A DNA stretch of 64,000 nt from Lutibacter sp. A64 (GCF_022429565.1 NZ_CP092487.1:2932001-2996000); one strand, 5' to 3'; positions 43,862 through 53,940 are shown, numbered from the stretch's first letter. Made by a program: numbers and translations. Notes: generated from the letters alone by a model not told the origin.

Positions 43862-44875
43862 ATGGCAGAAGATAAAGAAAAAGCAGCAAAATTAAAAGCA
43901 TTACAGCTTACGTTAGATAAATTAGATAAGGCTTATGGAAAAGGAACGGTAATGAAAATGGGAGATGTTGCAATAGATGATATTGAGGCAATTTCTTCAG
44001 GATCGTTAGGGTTAGATTTAGCTTTAGGTGTTGGTGGTTATCCAAGAGGTAGAGTTATTGAAATATATGGCCCAGAATCATCGGGTAAAACAACATTAAC
44101 ATTGCATGCAATTGCCGAAGCACAAAAAGCAGGTGGTATTGCTGCCTTTATTGATGCAGAGCATGCTTTTGACCGTTTTTACGCACAAAATTTAGGAATA
44201 GATGTAGATAATTTAATTATTTCTCAACCAGATCACGGTGAGCAAGCATTAGAAATTGCAGATAATTTAATTAGTTCTGGAGCTATAGATATTGTAGTAG
44301 TAGATTCAGTTGCAGCACTTACACCAAAAAGTGAAATTGAAGGTGAAATGGGAGATTCTAAAATGGGATTACACGCTCGTTTAATGTCGCAAGCACTTAG
44401 AAAATTAACAGGTACAATTCATAAAACAAACTGTACAGTTATATTTATTAACCAGTTACGTGAAAAAATTGGAGTTATGTTTGGTAACCCAGAAACAACT
44501 ACTGGTGGTAACGCTTTAAAGTTTTATGCGTCTGTTCGTTTAGATATTAGAAGAAGAACTCAAATTAAAGATGGTGATCGTGTTATAGGAAATAGTACAA
44601 AAGTTAAAGTTGTAAAAAATAAAGTTGCACCACCTTTTCAAGTTGCAGAATTTGATATTATGTACGGAAAAGGAATTTCTAAAACAGGTGAAATTTTAGA
44701 TTTAGCTGTTGAATTTGGTATTGTAAAGAAAAGCGGTTCTTGGTTTAGTTACGGTGAAACAAAATTAGGACAAGGTAGAGATGCCGTTAAAGGACTGATA
44801 TTTGACAACCCAGAATTAGCAGAAGAATTAGAAATAAAAATTAAAGATTTTATTAATAATCAAGATGAAGATTAA
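43862..44875 (+). CDS. recA: Recombinase RecA
   Basis: A 337-residue strand-exchange ATPase. [17 protein letters not shown] N terminus, Walker [10 protein letters not shown] at about 71-79, [55 protein letters not shown] (L2 loop and motif). Normal length with a short acidic tail. Its 3' region contains a dispersed hairpin repeat inside a larger inverted repeat. Confidence 0.98.
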   Translation: MAEDKEKAAKLKALQLTLDKLDKAYGKGTVMKMGDVAIDDIEAISSGSLGLDLALGVGGYPRGRVIEIYGPESSGKTTLTLHAIAEAQKAGGIAAFIDAEHAFDRFYAQNLGIDVDNLIISQPDHGEQALEIADNLISSGAIDIVVVDSVAALTPKSEIEGEMGDSKMGLHARLMSQALRKLTGTIHKTNCTVIFINQLREKIGVMFGNPETTTGGNALKFYASVRLDIRRRTQIKDGDRVIGNSTKVKVVKNKVAPPFQVAEFDIMYGKGISKTGEILDLAVEFGIVKKSGSWFSYGETKLGQGRDAVKGLIFDNPELAEELEIKIKDFINNQDED

Positions 44876-44895
44876 TAAAGTATTGATTTTATAGA

Positions 44896-45000
44896 GTAGG
44901 TTGTAAAAAAAGTGAAATTTACGTCAACCTGAACTTGATTCAGGTTCTCATAATGATTGGTAATCAGTATGATGGATTTCTAATTTTTTTTACAACCTAT
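44896..45000. repeat. Long inverted repeat after recA enclosing hairpin repeat copy 2
   Basis: The arms TAGGTTGTAAAAAAA (44897-44911) and the exact complement (44985-44999) enclose 73 nt. Inside are the dispersed hairpin repeat (44922-44949) and a small GATT/AATC hairpin. It may serve as the recA terminator or be a MITE-like insertion. Confidence 0.65.
44922..44949. repeat. Dispersed hairpin repeat, copy 2
   Basis: The stem AACCTGAA (44926-44933)/TTCAGGTT (44939-44946), loop CTTGA, preceded by GTC and followed by CTCA. Compared with copy 1, the changed arm bases are compensated on the other side. Confidence 0.8.
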
Positions 45001-45053
45001 TTTCATTTATAATAACTTTTTAAACAATAACTTTTTCAATTAAAATAATAGTC

Positions 45054-45061
45054 TATTTTTG
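45054..45061 (+). promoter_or_regulatory. -7 promoter box of the RimB-RimK operon
   Basis: TATTTTTG, 38 nt before the TTG start at 45100. Confidence 0.5.
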
Positions 45062-45099
45062 GTAGATAATTTTTATATTAAAAAGCAGGCTTTAAAACT

Positions 45100-45537
45100 T
45101 TGAAAACACCTAATACAAAAACACTTATAGGAAGAACTGATATTGTTGATTTTCCAAAATTAGAATTGTTTGGAATCGCTATAAAAGTAGATTCAGGTGC
45201 ATATACTTCAAGCTTTCATTGCCATCATATTGAAGTTGAAAATGAGGTTTTAAAATGTCAGTTTCTAGATCCAGAACACGAAAAATACCACCAAAAATAT
45301 TTTTACTTTAAAGAATTTATTCAAAAAAATGTAAAAAGTTCTAATGGAATTATAGAAAGTAGATTTATAATAACTACTGAAATTCTTATTTTTAATAAAA
45401 TTCATAACATAGAATTATCATTAACAGAAAGAGGATCAATGATGTATCCAGTACTTTTAGGAAGAAAATTTTTATCTAAAAAATTTATTATAGATACTGC
45501 AAAAAAAAATCTTTCCCTTAAAAAAATAAACTCTTAA
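45100..45537 (+). CDS. RimB-like ATP-dependent zinc protease (aspartic-protease fold)
   Basis: A 145-residue protein with TTG start. [12 protein letters not shown] at the N terminus, [13 protein letters not shown] with the D-[ST]-G catalytic-type motif at about 28-40, and PVLLGRKFL are hallmarks of the RimB/DUF785 family. In Pseudomonas RimB acts with RimK and RimA in trimming glutamate tails on ribosomal protein S6. It is the first gene of a four-gene operon with rimK. Confidence 0.88.
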   Translation: MKTPNTKTLIGRTDIVDFPKLELFGIAIKVDSGAYTSSFHCHHIEVENEVLKCQFLDPEHEKYHQKYFYFKEFIQKNVKSSNGIIESRFIITTEILIFNKIHNIELSLTERGSMMYPVLLGRKFLSKKFIIDTAKKNLSLKKINS

Positions 45538-45547
45538 AACTACTAAC

Positions 45548-46423
45548 ATGAAAATTGTTGTTTTATCACGCAATCCAAATTTATATTCTACAAGAAGACT
45601 TGTTGAAGCAGGAAAGGAAAGAAAACATGAAATGGTAATAATAGACCATACTAAATGCGATATTATTATAGAACGGAAAAAACCAGCCATACGCTATAAA
45701 CAAGAACTAATTACAGATGTAGATGCTGTAATACCTAGAATTGGAGCTTCTGTAACATTTTTTGGAACCGCAGTTGTACGTCAGTTTGAAATGATGAAAG
45801 TTTTTACTGCAGTAGAATCTCAGGCTTTAATGCGTTCTCGCGATAAATTGCGAAGTTTACAAGTACTCTCTAGAGCTGGTTTGGGTTTACCAAAAACGGT
45901 TTTTACAAATTATTCTAAAAACGTAGATGATGTAATTAAAAGTGTTGGAGGTGCTCCTTTAGTTATTAAATTATTAGAAGGAACACAAGGTTTAGGTGTT
46001 GTTTTGGCTGAAACACACACAGCCGCAGAGTCGGTTTTAGAAGCGTTTAATGGGTTGAAAGCTAGAGTAATTGCACAAGAATTTATTAAAGAAGCAAAAG
46101 GTGCCGATATTCGTGTTTTTGTAGTTGATGGTGTTGTTGTTGGCGCTATGAAAAGACAAGGAAAGGAAGGAGAATTTCGCTCTAATTTGCATAGAGGAGG
46201 TACAGCTGAAATTTTTGAATTGTCTGTTGATGAGGAAAATGCAGCGTTAAAAGCGGCACGTGTAATGGGATTAGGTGTTGCAGGTGTAGATTTATTGCAA
46301 TCGGAGCGAGGACCACTTATTTTAGAAGTTAATTCTTCACCTGGTTTAGAGGGTATAGAATCTGCTACAGGAAAAGATATTGCTAAAAAGATAATTCATT
46401 ATATAGAACGTCATGCCGAATGA
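45548..46423 (+). CDS. rimK: RimK-type alpha-L-glutamate ligase
   Basis: A 291-residue ATP-grasp ligase adding glutamate to the C terminus of ribosomal protein S6 or related acceptors. [18 protein letters not shown] at about 59-76, an ATP-grasp core [29 protein letters not shown] and [14 protein letters not shown] with metal ligands near 264-277. It lies 10 nt after the RimB-like gene; its stop overlaps the M14-like gene by 11 nt. Confidence 0.94.
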   Translation: MKIVVLSRNPNLYSTRRLVEAGKERKHEMVIIDHTKCDIIIERKKPAIRYKQELITDVDAVIPRIGASVTFFGTAVVRQFEMMKVFTAVESQALMRSRDKLRSLQVLSRAGLGLPKTVFTNYSKNVDDVIKSVGGAPLVIKLLEGTQGLGVVLAETHTAAESVLEAFNGLKARVIAQEFIKEAKGADIRVFVVDGVVVGAMKRQGKEGEFRSNLHRGGTAEIFELSVDEENAALKAARVMGLGVAGVDLLQSERGPLILEVNSSPGLEGIESATGKDIAKKIIHYIERHAE

Positions 46424-47372
46424 TTTTAAAATATTAAATCAGAAAATTAGTTTAGGAGAAACCGTTCAATTAAAAATGGACATTGCTCAATTAAGTATTG
46501 GAATAAAAATAGAAGTACCTATAATTGTTTCAAGAGGATTGATAGATGGTCCATGTTTATTGTTAATTGGTGGTATTCATGGAGATGAAACTAATGGAAT
46601 AGAAATTGTGCGACAAATTGTTGCATCTGGATTAAATAAACCAGAAAAGGGTACTGTAATTTGTATTCCAGTATTAAATGTTTTTGGGTTTTTAAATAAA
46701 TCTAGAGAATTTCCAGATGGGCGCGATTTAAATCGTCAGTTTCCAGGTTCAGCAAAAGGCTCTTTAGCAAGTAGGTTTGCATACCATTTAATGACCAAAG
46801 TTATTCCTAAAGTAAACTATTGTATAGATTACCATACGGGTGGTGCACAGCGCTTTAATTACTCGCAAGTAAGAATTGATGCTAAAGATGAAGAAACCTT
46901 AAAATTGGCTAAAATCTTTGGTTCGCCTTATATTGTTTATAGTAAAAGTAAAGAAAAAACTTTTAGAAGATCTATGGCAGATTTAGGTAAAAAAGTGTTG
47001 CTGTTTGAAGGTGGAAAATCTTTTAATCTTGATAAAATTGTTACTAAATCAGGTATTCAAGGTGCTGTAAATGTAATGCATTATCTAGAAATGCGAGATT
47101 TTTCTTCAATAATTTCAAAGGAAGACCCCAAAAATCCACCAATAATAATTAAAACTTCTAAATGGATTAGAGCAAAGCGTTCTGGTATGTACAGATCATA
47201 TATTCATGTTGGTCAAAAAGTAGAAAAAGGTGTTAAATTAGGTAGTATTTCAGATCCTTTTGGTGCGTATGAAAATGTTTTTAAAAACCCTCAAGAAGGG
47301 TATATTTTAAATTCTAACCATGCGCCAGTTGTTAATCAAGGAGATGCATTATTACATATTGGATTTGAATAA
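46413..47372 (+). CDS. Succinylglutamate desuccinylase/aspartoacylase-family metallohydrolase
   Basis: A 319-residue M14-like zinc hydrolase. Zinc motif [10 protein letters not shown] (H and E) at about 53-62, [10 protein letters not shown] at about 103-112, and YCIDYHTGG with the third His ligand at about 141. A C-terminal beta domain with [22 protein letters not shown] is typical of the AstE/ASPA family. Coupling with rimK suggests that it removes glutamyl residues or acts on an RimK product; inferred from the gene order. Confidence 0.9.
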   Translation: MPNDFKILNQKISLGETVQLKMDIAQLSIGIKIEVPIIVSRGLIDGPCLLLIGGIHGDETNGIEIVRQIVASGLNKPEKGTVICIPVLNVFGFLNKSREFPDGRDLNRQFPGSAKGSLASRFAYHLMTKVIPKVNYCIDYHTGGAQRFNYSQVRIDAKDEETLKLAKIFGSPYIVYSKSKEKTFRRSMADLGKKVLLFEGGKSFNLDKIVTKSGIQGAVNVMHYLEMRDFSSIISKEDPKNPPIIIKTSKWIRAKRSGMYRSYIHVGQKVEKGVKLGSISDPFGAYENVFKNPQEGYILNSNHAPVVNQGDALLHIGFE

Positions 47373-47375
47373 GTT

Positions 47376-48323
47376 ATGTTAAAAGTTACAGATATATCAT
47401 TTGGTTATACTTCAAAAGAAGTTTTAAAAAATGTTAGTTTTACCGCTAGCAAAGGAGATTATATTGCTATAATTGGCGAAAGTGGTTGTGGAAAAAGTAC
47501 TTTATTAGAAATTATTTATGGTTTATTACATATTGAAAAAGGCGCTGTTTATTGGAATGAAGAGAAGCTTTTAGGACCTAATTTTTATCTAATTCCAGGT
47601 GAGGATTTTATGAAATATTTACCTCAAGATTTTGATTTAATGCCATATATAACAGTTGAAGAAAATATTGGTAAAAATATTTCAAGTCTAGACCCAAATA
47701 AGCTAAATAGAATTAAAGAATTGCTAGAAGTTGTAGATATGAGCAACTTTTTAAATACCAAAGTAAAAAATTTAAGTGGAGGTCAAAAACAACGTGTAGC
47801 TATAGCGAAAGTTTTGGCAGATGAACCAGAAGTTTTATTGTTAGATGAACCTTTTAGTCATATAGATAATTTTAGAAAAAATAATTTAAGAAGAAGTATT
47901 TTTAGGTATTTAAAATCAAAAAATATTTTATGTATTGTTGCTACACATGATACAACCGATGCGCTTTCGTTTGCCGATGAAATTTTAGTGATTAGAGATG
48001 GAAAATTAGTAGCAAAAAACACACCAGAAACCTTATATAATAATCCAGAAAGTAAATATGTAGCTTCTTTTTTTAATGAAATAAATGAAATTCCATTACA
48101 TATAATAGAAGCAAAAAACACTTCGAAAGAAACAGTTTTATTATACCCGAATCAGTTAAAAGTAGTTGAAAAATCCGAATTAAAAGCAACAGTTATTGCA
48201 TCTTATTTTAAAGGAAGTTATTATTTAATTGAGGCCGATTTAAAGAATGAAACTATATTTTTTGAGCACCCAACCAAATTAGAGATTAATCAAAAAGTGG
48301 ATATAGAGGTAAATAAGAACTGA
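47376..48323 (+). CDS. ABC transporter ATP-binding protein, no permease nearby
   Basis: A 315-residue ATPase. Walker A GESGCGKST at about 33-41, Q-loop PQDFDLMPY, signature LSGGQKQRVAIA at about 134-145, Walker B VLLLDEPF, and H-loop VATHDTTD. About 90 residues follow the core, like a small regulatory (TOBE-like) extension. It is the last gene of the RimB-RimK-M14 operon. No membrane subunit is adjacent, so its partner is elsewhere, or it has a non-transport role. Confidence 0.9.
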   Translation: MLKVTDISFGYTSKEVLKNVSFTASKGDYIAIIGESGCGKSTLLEIIYGLLHIEKGAVYWNEEKLLGPNFYLIPGEDFMKYLPQDFDLMPYITVEENIGKNISSLDPNKLNRIKELLEVVDMSNFLNTKVKNLSGGQKQRVAIAKVLADEPEVLLLDEPFSHIDNFRKNNLRRSIFRYLKSKNILCIVATHDTTDALSFADEILVIRDGKLVAKNTPETLYNNPESKYVASFFNEINEIPLHIIEAKNTSKETVLLYPNQLKVVEKSELKATVIASYFKGSYYLIEADLKNETIFFEHPTKLEINQKVDIEVNKN

Positions 48324-48327
48324 AAAA

Positions 48328-49680
48328 TTAGTTGTTTTCTAATGGAAGAGAAATAGAAACCTTAGTTCCTTCTTGTAAATTACTATTAATATTAATTTTT
48401 CCTTTGTTTATGGTTAAAAACTCCTTGCAAAGTTTTAACCCTAAACCAGTTCCTTTTTCATTATCTGTTCCAAAAGTAGAAATAAAGGTATTAATTTCAA
48501 AAATTTTATGCAGTGTTTCTTTATTAATACCAACACCGCTATCAGCTATTGAAATTCTACATATATTTAGGTTTGGGTTAATTTCTTCCAAAATAATTTC
48601 AATTTTACCATTGGTTTTGGTAAATTTTATAGCATTAGAAATTAGGTTTCTAATTATTGTATCAATCATATCATAATCAGCATAAACAAATAAATCTTGT
48701 TTAAAATTGCAAGTCAGACTAATGTTTTTTAATTTAACTTGAGAGTTAAAAAGGTTTATATTATTATGTATTATTTTATAGAGATTAAGTTTATTAGGTT
48801 TGTAAATAATTAATCCGGCATTGGTATTTGCCCATTTTAATAAATTATCTAATAGATTAAAGGTGTTTTTACTATTTTGATAAAGTGATTTGGTTAGCTT
48901 TTCTCTTTTTTCATCGCTAATATCATTAAGCCATAGGAGCTCTCCAATTTGTTGTAAACCACCTAAAGGGCCTTTTAAATCGTGAGCAATAATTGAAAAA
49001 AAGTTATCTTTGCTTTTTATTAGTTCATTTAATTTTTGATTGTCCTTTTCCTTTAAAATAAAAATTAAAAGTAGAGGAATAATTAAATTAAGGATTAAGA
49101 AAAATATGAGAGGTAGAACAAGTATATAGTTTGTTGAAAACATACTTATTTTAGTTTCTAAATAGGCGCCTAATGCACGAAATGATAGAAATACAGCAGC
49201 AAGTGTAAAAATAAAGCCGGTTAGGTGCTGTATTTTAGTTTTTCTTCTGTTTATTAAAAGTATATAAGAAGCATAAGCATATATTAACGCAACACTTAAG
49301 GATGTTGCAATAATTCTAATGTTAGTTGATGATGTACTAAAATAAATTAATATTACAGAAAAAACAACGGGTATAAACAAGCATTGTTTAAAATGTTTTA
49401 AATTAAATTTTTTTTCAATAAAGGAAATACAATAAACTTCATAAAATACTATAAATAAATTTATTGTAGTATTTAAAAAAATATTTATTGGGCTTGGAAT
49501 ACTATCTCGTGTTGAAAGCATTATTAAGAAAAATATACCTAGTATTCTAGAAAGAATAAAAATACTAATAATTGGATTTTTTACTTTATATAATTTAATA
49601 TAAGTAACAAATAAAGCAATAATAAATATATTAGCGGCAGCTGAGAAAAGAAATAAAGTTTTTACATCTATTGGAATCAT
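48328..49680 (-). CDS. Orphan sensor histidine kinase with multi-TM sensor
   Basis: A 450-residue protein. About seven hydrophobic helices fill residues 1-205. A HisKA domain follows with phospho-acceptor in FFSIIAHDLKGPLGGL at about 228-243, then HATPase_c with N-box IRNLISNAIKFT, G1 DSGVGI and G2 GTGLGLKLCKEF near 410-422. No response regulator is adjacent. Convergent with the ABC gene (4-nt gap). Confidence 0.9.
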   Translation of the reverse strand: MIPIDVKTLFLFSAAANIFIIALFVTYIKLYKVKNPIISIFILSRILGIFFLIMLSTRDSIPSPINIFLNTTINLFIVFYEVYCISFIEKKFNLKHFKQCLFIPVVFSVILIYFSTSSTNIRIIATSLSVALIYAYASYILLINRRKTKIQHLTGFIFTLAAVFLSFRALGAYLETKISMFSTNYILVLPLIFFLILNLIIPLLLIFILKEKDNQKLNELIKSKDNFFSIIAHDLKGPLGGLQQIGELLWLNDISDEKREKLTKSLYQNSKNTFNLLDNLLKWANTNAGLIIYKPNKLNLYKIIHNNINLFNSQVKLKNISLTCNFKQDLFVYADYDMIDTIIRNLISNAIKFTKTNGKIEIILEEINPNLNICRISIADSGVGINKETLHKIFEINTFISTFGTDNEKGTGLGLKLCKEFLTINKGKININSNLQEGTKVSISLPLENN

Positions 49681-49707
49681 ATTTATTATTTACGGTAAAT
49701 ATATGTA

Positions 49708-50139
49708 TTAAATTCCAGTACTTCCAAAACCACCTTCACCGCGTTCAGTTTCACTTAAAACTTCAACTACATCCCATTCGGCACGTTCGTGTTTTGCAAT
49801 TACTAATTGAGCAATGCGTTCACCATCATTTATAATAAAATCTTCGTTAGAAATATTCACTAAAATCACGCCAATTTCTCCTCTATAGTCTGCATCAATA
49901 GTTCCAGGAGCGTTTAAAACCGTAATTCCTTTTTTTGCTGCTAGACCACTTCTTGGACGTACTTGTGCTTCAGTTCCAATAGGTAAAGCAATAAATAAAC
50001 CTGTTTTAATAATGGCTCTTTCTAAAGGTTTTAATGTAATTGCAGCATCTATATTTGCACGTAAATCCATTCCGGAAGAAGCAATTGTTTCGTAACTTGG
50101 TAATTCGTGTTTAGATTTGTTTATGATTTGTATTTTCAT
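49708..50139 (-). CDS. dut: Deoxyuridine 5'-triphosphate nucleotidohydrolase
   Basis: A 143-residue trimeric dUTPase. The five motifs are visible: [39 protein letters not shown] and the C-terminal [10 protein letters not shown] arm. Normal length. It is followed in the same direction by the orphan kinase and preceded by the flippase gene. Confidence 0.97.
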   Translation of the reverse strand: MKIQIINKSKHELPSYETIASSGMDLRANIDAAITLKPLERAIIKTGLFIALPIGTEAQVRPRSGLAAKKGITVLNAPGTIDADYRGEIGVILVNISNEDFIINDGERIAQLVIAKHERAEWDVVEVLSETERGEGGFGSTGI

Positions 50140-50198
50140 AAGTATTTAGTTTTTTATGGTGTTATATTTTGCGATTTAAAACGCTGCTTTTTACGTTT

Positions 50199-51656
50199 TT
50201 AATTTCGTTTTAAAATAGCTAAAATTTCCTTTTTTTCATTAAAATAAATTAAAAATCCGAAAATGATTACTAAGCCAACAGAAACAAAGTAGTTTTCTCT
50301 AAAATAGTTAAAAGAAACATAAGAAAGTAGCGTGGCTGAAAATAAATAACTTATTATTTTTTTAATATTATAGGGTACTGGATAGTATTTTTTTCCAATA
50401 AAATAAGATAAAAGCATCATAACTCCATAAGCTGTTAGCGTTGCCCAAGCAGAAGCCATAAAGCCAATTTTAGGAATCATAATTACATTTAAAACAATTG
50501 TAATTATAGCTCCAATAATTGAAAAATACATTCCAAACCTGGTTTTATCGGTTAATTTATACCAGATTGCTAAATTGTGGTAAACACCTAATAAAAGGTT
50601 TGCTAATAAAATTATTGGAACAATCATTAAAGCTTCAAAATATTCGTCGCTACCCAATAAAATTGATGCGAAAATATCTATAAAAGCAACAATAAATATC
50701 ATAAAAAATGCACCTGCTATAATAAACCAATTTAATATTTTAGCGTAGGTTTGTGTAGCATTTTTTTCTTCGGAATGATTGAAAAAGAACGGTTCTGCGC
50801 CCAATCTAAATGCCATTATAAAGAGCGTCATAAAAACCCCTAATTTGTAACAAGCAGCATAGATTCCCATTTGTTGTTCCCCAATCATATCTCCCAATAA
50901 TAATTTATCTAAATTTTCATTGGTTACATATGCTAAACCAGCAATTAAGATAGGAAAAGCATAGCGTAGCATTTTTTTTAATAATTCAAAATCGAACTGA
51001 ATTTTAAACTTAAAAAGTGTTGGTAGTAATAATAAAAATGTGGTGGCACTAGCTATGGTTCCGGCAATAAAAATAAATATTACGGCTGGGTTGTTTTGGT
51101 AACTTGAAATTATCCAAGCAGGTAATGCTATGTGTTTTTGCATTGCGTATGGTACAAACCATAAAAAAAATAGGTTAAAAAATGCAAAAATTAAGATGTT
51201 TAATACTTTATATAATGTAAACCTAATAGGTCTGTTAGTCACGCGTAAATAGGCATAAGGTATTACTACCATGGTGTCTAAAACAGTTGTCCAAATTAAT
51301 AACTTAAAGAATAATGGGTTTTTGAAACCAAAAAAACCTGAAATTTCAGCACTAAAAATTACCATGGCAACTAAAAATAAAAAAGTAGTAGTTGCTAAAC
51401 TTAAAAACGACGTTGAAACAACCTTTCCTTTATCTTTTTCTTTTGAGAAAAATCGAAAAAAAGCAGTTTCCATTCCGTAGGTTAGTAAGGCATTAAAATA
51501 AGCGGCATACACATAATAATCTGTGTTTACTGCATATTTTTCGGCAGTTAATTTAGAGGTGTGTAATTTTACTAAAATAATATTAATAGCTCTCGGTAAA
51601 ACTGCAGCAATTCCGTAAATTATAGTGTCTTTAAAAAATTGTTTAAGTGCGCTCAA
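50199..51656 (-). CDS. Wzx-type polysaccharide flippase (MATE/MVF-like)
   Basis: A 485-residue membrane protein with about 14 helices. KDTIIYGIAAVLPRAINIILV at the N terminus and GMETAFFRFFSKEKDKGKV fit the polysaccharide biosynthesis protein family that flips lipid-linked oligosaccharides. No glycosyltransferases are adjacent, as often seen for this single-copy gene between dut and other housekeeping genes. Confidence 0.85.
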   Translation of the reverse strand: MSALKQFFKDTIIYGIAAVLPRAINIILVKLHTSKLTAEKYAVNTDYYVYAAYFNALLTYGMETAFFRFFSKEKDKGKVVSTSFLSLATTTFLFLVAMVIFSAEISGFFGFKNPLFFKLLIWTTVLDTMVVIPYAYLRVTNRPIRFTLYKVLNILIFAFFNLFFLWFVPYAMQKHIALPAWIISSYQNNPAVIFIFIAGTIASATTFLLLLPTLFKFKIQFDFELLKKMLRYAFPILIAGLAYVTNENLDKLLLGDMIGEQQMGIYAACYKLGVFMTLFIMAFRLGAEPFFFNHSEEKNATQTYAKILNWFIIAGAFFMIFIVAFIDIFASILLGSDEYFEALMIVPIILLANLLLGVYHNLAIWYKLTDKTRFGMYFSIIGAIITIVLNVIMIPKIGFMASAWATLTAYGVMMLLSYFIGKKYYPVPYNIKKIISYLFSATLLSYVSFNYFRENYFVSVGLVIIFGFLIYFNEKKEILAILKRN

Positions 51657-51708
51657 AGTGTTTTTGTAAATTTGTTATCAAAAGTAAAATTTTTTACTTC
51701 AAATTAGA

Positions 51709-52578
51709 GTGAAATCGGATTTAAATAAACATATAGAAAAGCAAATTAATAAAACATTGAATTTAAATGCTGTTTTTACTTGGAAAAAAGTAGGAGGTGG
51801 CTCTATAAATAATGCGTATAAATTGACTTCTAAAGCACAATCTTTTTTTGTAAAAACAAATACAATTTCAATTTTTAAAAATGGTTTTAAAGAAGAAGTT
51901 CATGGCCTTAATTTTTTAAAAACAAACGGAGTAAGCATTCCTCAAATAATTGTTGAAGGAACTTTTAATACAGAAATTTATTTAGTTTTAAGCTGGGTTG
52001 AAAACTACTATGAAACTAATAAGTTTTGGCAAAATTTTGCTGTTCAATTAGCCGATTTACATAAAAATAAGAGTGTGCAATTTGGGCTAAACCATAATAA
52101 CTTTATGGGACAATTGTTTCAAAAAAATACTTTTTTTAATGATTTTCCTTCATTTTTTATAGAAAACAGACTAAAACCTCAAGTAAAAATAGCTTTTGAT
52201 AACGGATTACTTCAAACAAAAGAAGTGCAGTTATTTGAAAGTTTGTATAAACAATTAGGAACTATAATTCCAGCAGAAAAACCAAGCGCAATTCACGGTG
52301 ATTTATGGAGCGGAAATTTTATTGCTGCAATAAATAATAAAGCAGTTTTTATTGATCCGGCAGTGTGTTATGGACATAGAGAGGTTGATTTGGCAATGAG
52401 TTTATTGTTTGGTGGATTTTCTAATGAATTTTATACAACTTATAATGAAGTAGTTCCACTAGAAAAAGGCTTCAATACTAGAAAAGATATTTATAATTTA
52501 TATCCGTTATTAATTCATTTAAATTTGTTTGGAACATCCTATCTAAAAAGTATTAAAACTATAGTTTCTCAGTTTTAA
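51709..52578 (+). CDS. Fructosamine kinase-family protein
   Basis: A 289-residue APH-fold kinase starting at GTG (an upstream stop limits the frame). VGGGSINNAYKL nucleotide loop at about 25-36, FVKTN with the Lys, catalytic IHGDLWSGNF at about 196-205, FIDPAVCYGHREVDLAMSLLFGGF metal and substrate block, LYPLLIHLNLFG near the end. It phosphorylates ketosamines on glycated proteins or free sugars in deglycation. Confidence 0.93.
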   Translation: MKSDLNKHIEKQINKTLNLNAVFTWKKVGGGSINNAYKLTSKAQSFFVKTNTISIFKNGFKEEVHGLNFLKTNGVSIPQIIVEGTFNTEIYLVLSWVENYYETNKFWQNFAVQLADLHKNKSVQFGLNHNNFMGQLFQKNTFFNDFPSFFIENRLKPQVKIAFDNGLLQTKEVQLFESLYKQLGTIIPAEKPSAIHGDLWSGNFIAAINNKAVFIDPAVCYGHREVDLAMSLLFGGFSNEFYTTYNEVVPLEKGFNTRKDIYNLYPLLIHLNLFGTSYLKSIKTIVSQF

Positions 52579-52590
52579 GAGTGCAATTAA

Positions 52591-52619
52591 TTTAGTTTTT
52601 TTACTTTTGAAAAACTAAA
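52591..52619 (+). promoter_or_regulatory. Promoter with inverted repeat before gpsA
   Basis: The arms TTTAGTTTTT (52591-52600)/AAAAACTAAA (52610-52619) flank a perfect -7 box TACTTTTG (52602-52609). The gpsA ATG is at 52629. The hairpin could also act as terminator of the kinase gene. Confidence 0.45.
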
Positions 52620-52628
52620 CCTATTAAA

Positions 52629-53624
52629 ATGAATACAAACCCTAAAATAGCCGTTTTTGGAGGAGGAAGTTGGGCTACAGCAATTGTAAAAATGCTGTGC
52701 GAAAATTTAGATCAAGTTGGCTGGTATATGAGAAATCAGAGTGCTATAGATTATATAAAAGAAAACGAGCACAATCCAAATTATATAAGTTCTGCAACTT
52801 TTAATGTAGATCAATTATTTTTATCTAGTGATATTAATGAGATGGTAAAATATGCAGATATTTTAATTTTCTCTATTCCATCTGCATTTGTAAAAGCAGA
52901 ATTAGATACAATAACCGAACCGTACACTTCAAAAACAGTGTTTTCAGCAATTAAAGGAATTATTCCAGAAAGTGGTTTAATTGTAGGAGAACACTTTAAT
53001 AAAATATTAAATGTTCCAATTGAAAATATTGGAGTAATAACAGGCCCTTGTCATGCAGAAGAGGTTGCAATGGAACGCTTATCTTATTTAACAGTTGCTT
53101 GTAAAGATGAAGAAAAAGCTAAACTTGTAAGTAAATATATTTCTAGCCATTATATAAAAACAAAAACATCTGACGATATTATTGGAGCAGAATATGCTGC
53201 AATGCTAAAAAATATATATGCAATAGCAGCTGGTATTGCACACGGATTGGGCTATGGAGATAATTTTCAAGCTGTTTTAATGTCTAATTCAATTAGAGAA
53301 ATAAAACGCTTTATTAAAAAGGTTCATAAAATGAAACGCAATATTAATAATTCGGCTTATTTAGGTGATTTATTAGTGACAGGTTATTCTGTTTTTAGTA
53401 GAAATAGAATGTTTGGTAATATGATTGGTAAAGGCTATACAGTTAAAAGCGCTATGATGGAAATGAGTATGATTGCTGAAGGATACTACGCAACAAAAAG
53501 TGCCTATTTATTAATTAAAAAAAATAAAACAAATACCCCAATTATTGATGCCGTTTATCAGATTTTATACGAAAATAAAAATCCGAAAAAAGTATTTAAT
53601 AAATTAACAGAACTGCTAGATTAA
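52629..53624 (+). CDS. gpsA: Glycerol-3-phosphate dehydrogenase [NAD(P)+]
   Basis: A 331-residue enzyme making sn-glycerol-3-phosphate from dihydroxyacetone phosphate for phospholipid synthesis. NAD loop GGGSWATAI at residues 9-17, FSIPSAFV, SAIKGI, GPCHAEEV, catalytic Lys in AAMLKNIYAIAAGIAHGLGYGDN at about 192 and LGDLLVTGYSVFSRNRMFG. Normal length and typical order. Confidence 0.96.
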   Translation: MNTNPKIAVFGGGSWATAIVKMLCENLDQVGWYMRNQSAIDYIKENEHNPNYISSATFNVDQLFLSSDINEMVKYADILIFSIPSAFVKAELDTITEPYTSKTVFSAIKGIIPESGLIVGEHFNKILNVPIENIGVITGPCHAEEVAMERLSYLTVACKDEEKAKLVSKYISSHYIKTKTSDDIIGAEYAAMLKNIYAIAAGIAHGLGYGDNFQAVLMSNSIREIKRFIKKVHKMKRNINNSAYLGDLLVTGYSVFSRNRMFGNMIGKGYTVKSAMMEMSMIAEGYYATKSAYLLIKKNKTNTPIIDAVYQILYENKNPKKVFNKLTELLD

Positions 53625-53688
53625 CAATAGGTTACAAATATTATGTTTTTGATAAATTTTATAAAAAATTATTAAAAACAAAGAAATA

Positions 53689-53708
53689 TTAGTAACTTAG
53701 TTACCTAA
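53689..53708 (+). promoter_or_regulatory. Hairpin in the csp leader
   Basis: The near-palindrome TTAGTAACTTAGTTACCTAA can form an eight-pair stem with one bulge, 15 nt before the csp start. Cold-shock mRNAs often have structured leaders, so a regulatory role is possible. Confidence 0.4.
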
Positions 53709-53722
53709 TTTATTTTTTAACA

Positions 53723-53914
53723 ATGAAAAAAGGTACAGTAAAATTTTTTAATGAATCTAAAGGTTTTGGATTTATTACAGAAGCAGGTTCTAATACAGAT
53801 TATTTTGTTCACATTTCTGGATTGATTGATGAAATTAAAGAAGGAGATGAAGTAGAATTTGAACTGAAAGAAGGGAAAAAAGGTTTAAATGCAGTTAATG
53901 TAAAAGTTATCTAA
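53723..53914 (+). CDS. Cold-shock protein (CspA family)
   Basis: A 63-residue single cold-shock domain with RNP1 KGFGFIT at about 13-19 and RNP2 DYFVHIS at about 27-33, preceded by GTVKFFNESKG. Binds single-stranded RNA and DNA. Its own terminator follows. Confidence 0.96.
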   Translation: MKKGTVKFFNESKGFGFITEAGSNTDYFVHISGLIDEIKEGDEVEFELKEGKKGLNAVNVKVI

Positions 53915-53940
53915 GTATAAAATTCTTTTAAAAAACGCTT

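Noticed and set aside
48332..48676. 114-codon plus-strand frame opposite the orphan kinase
   Set aside because: Antisense shadow of the HATPase domain, which is conserved in the other frame.
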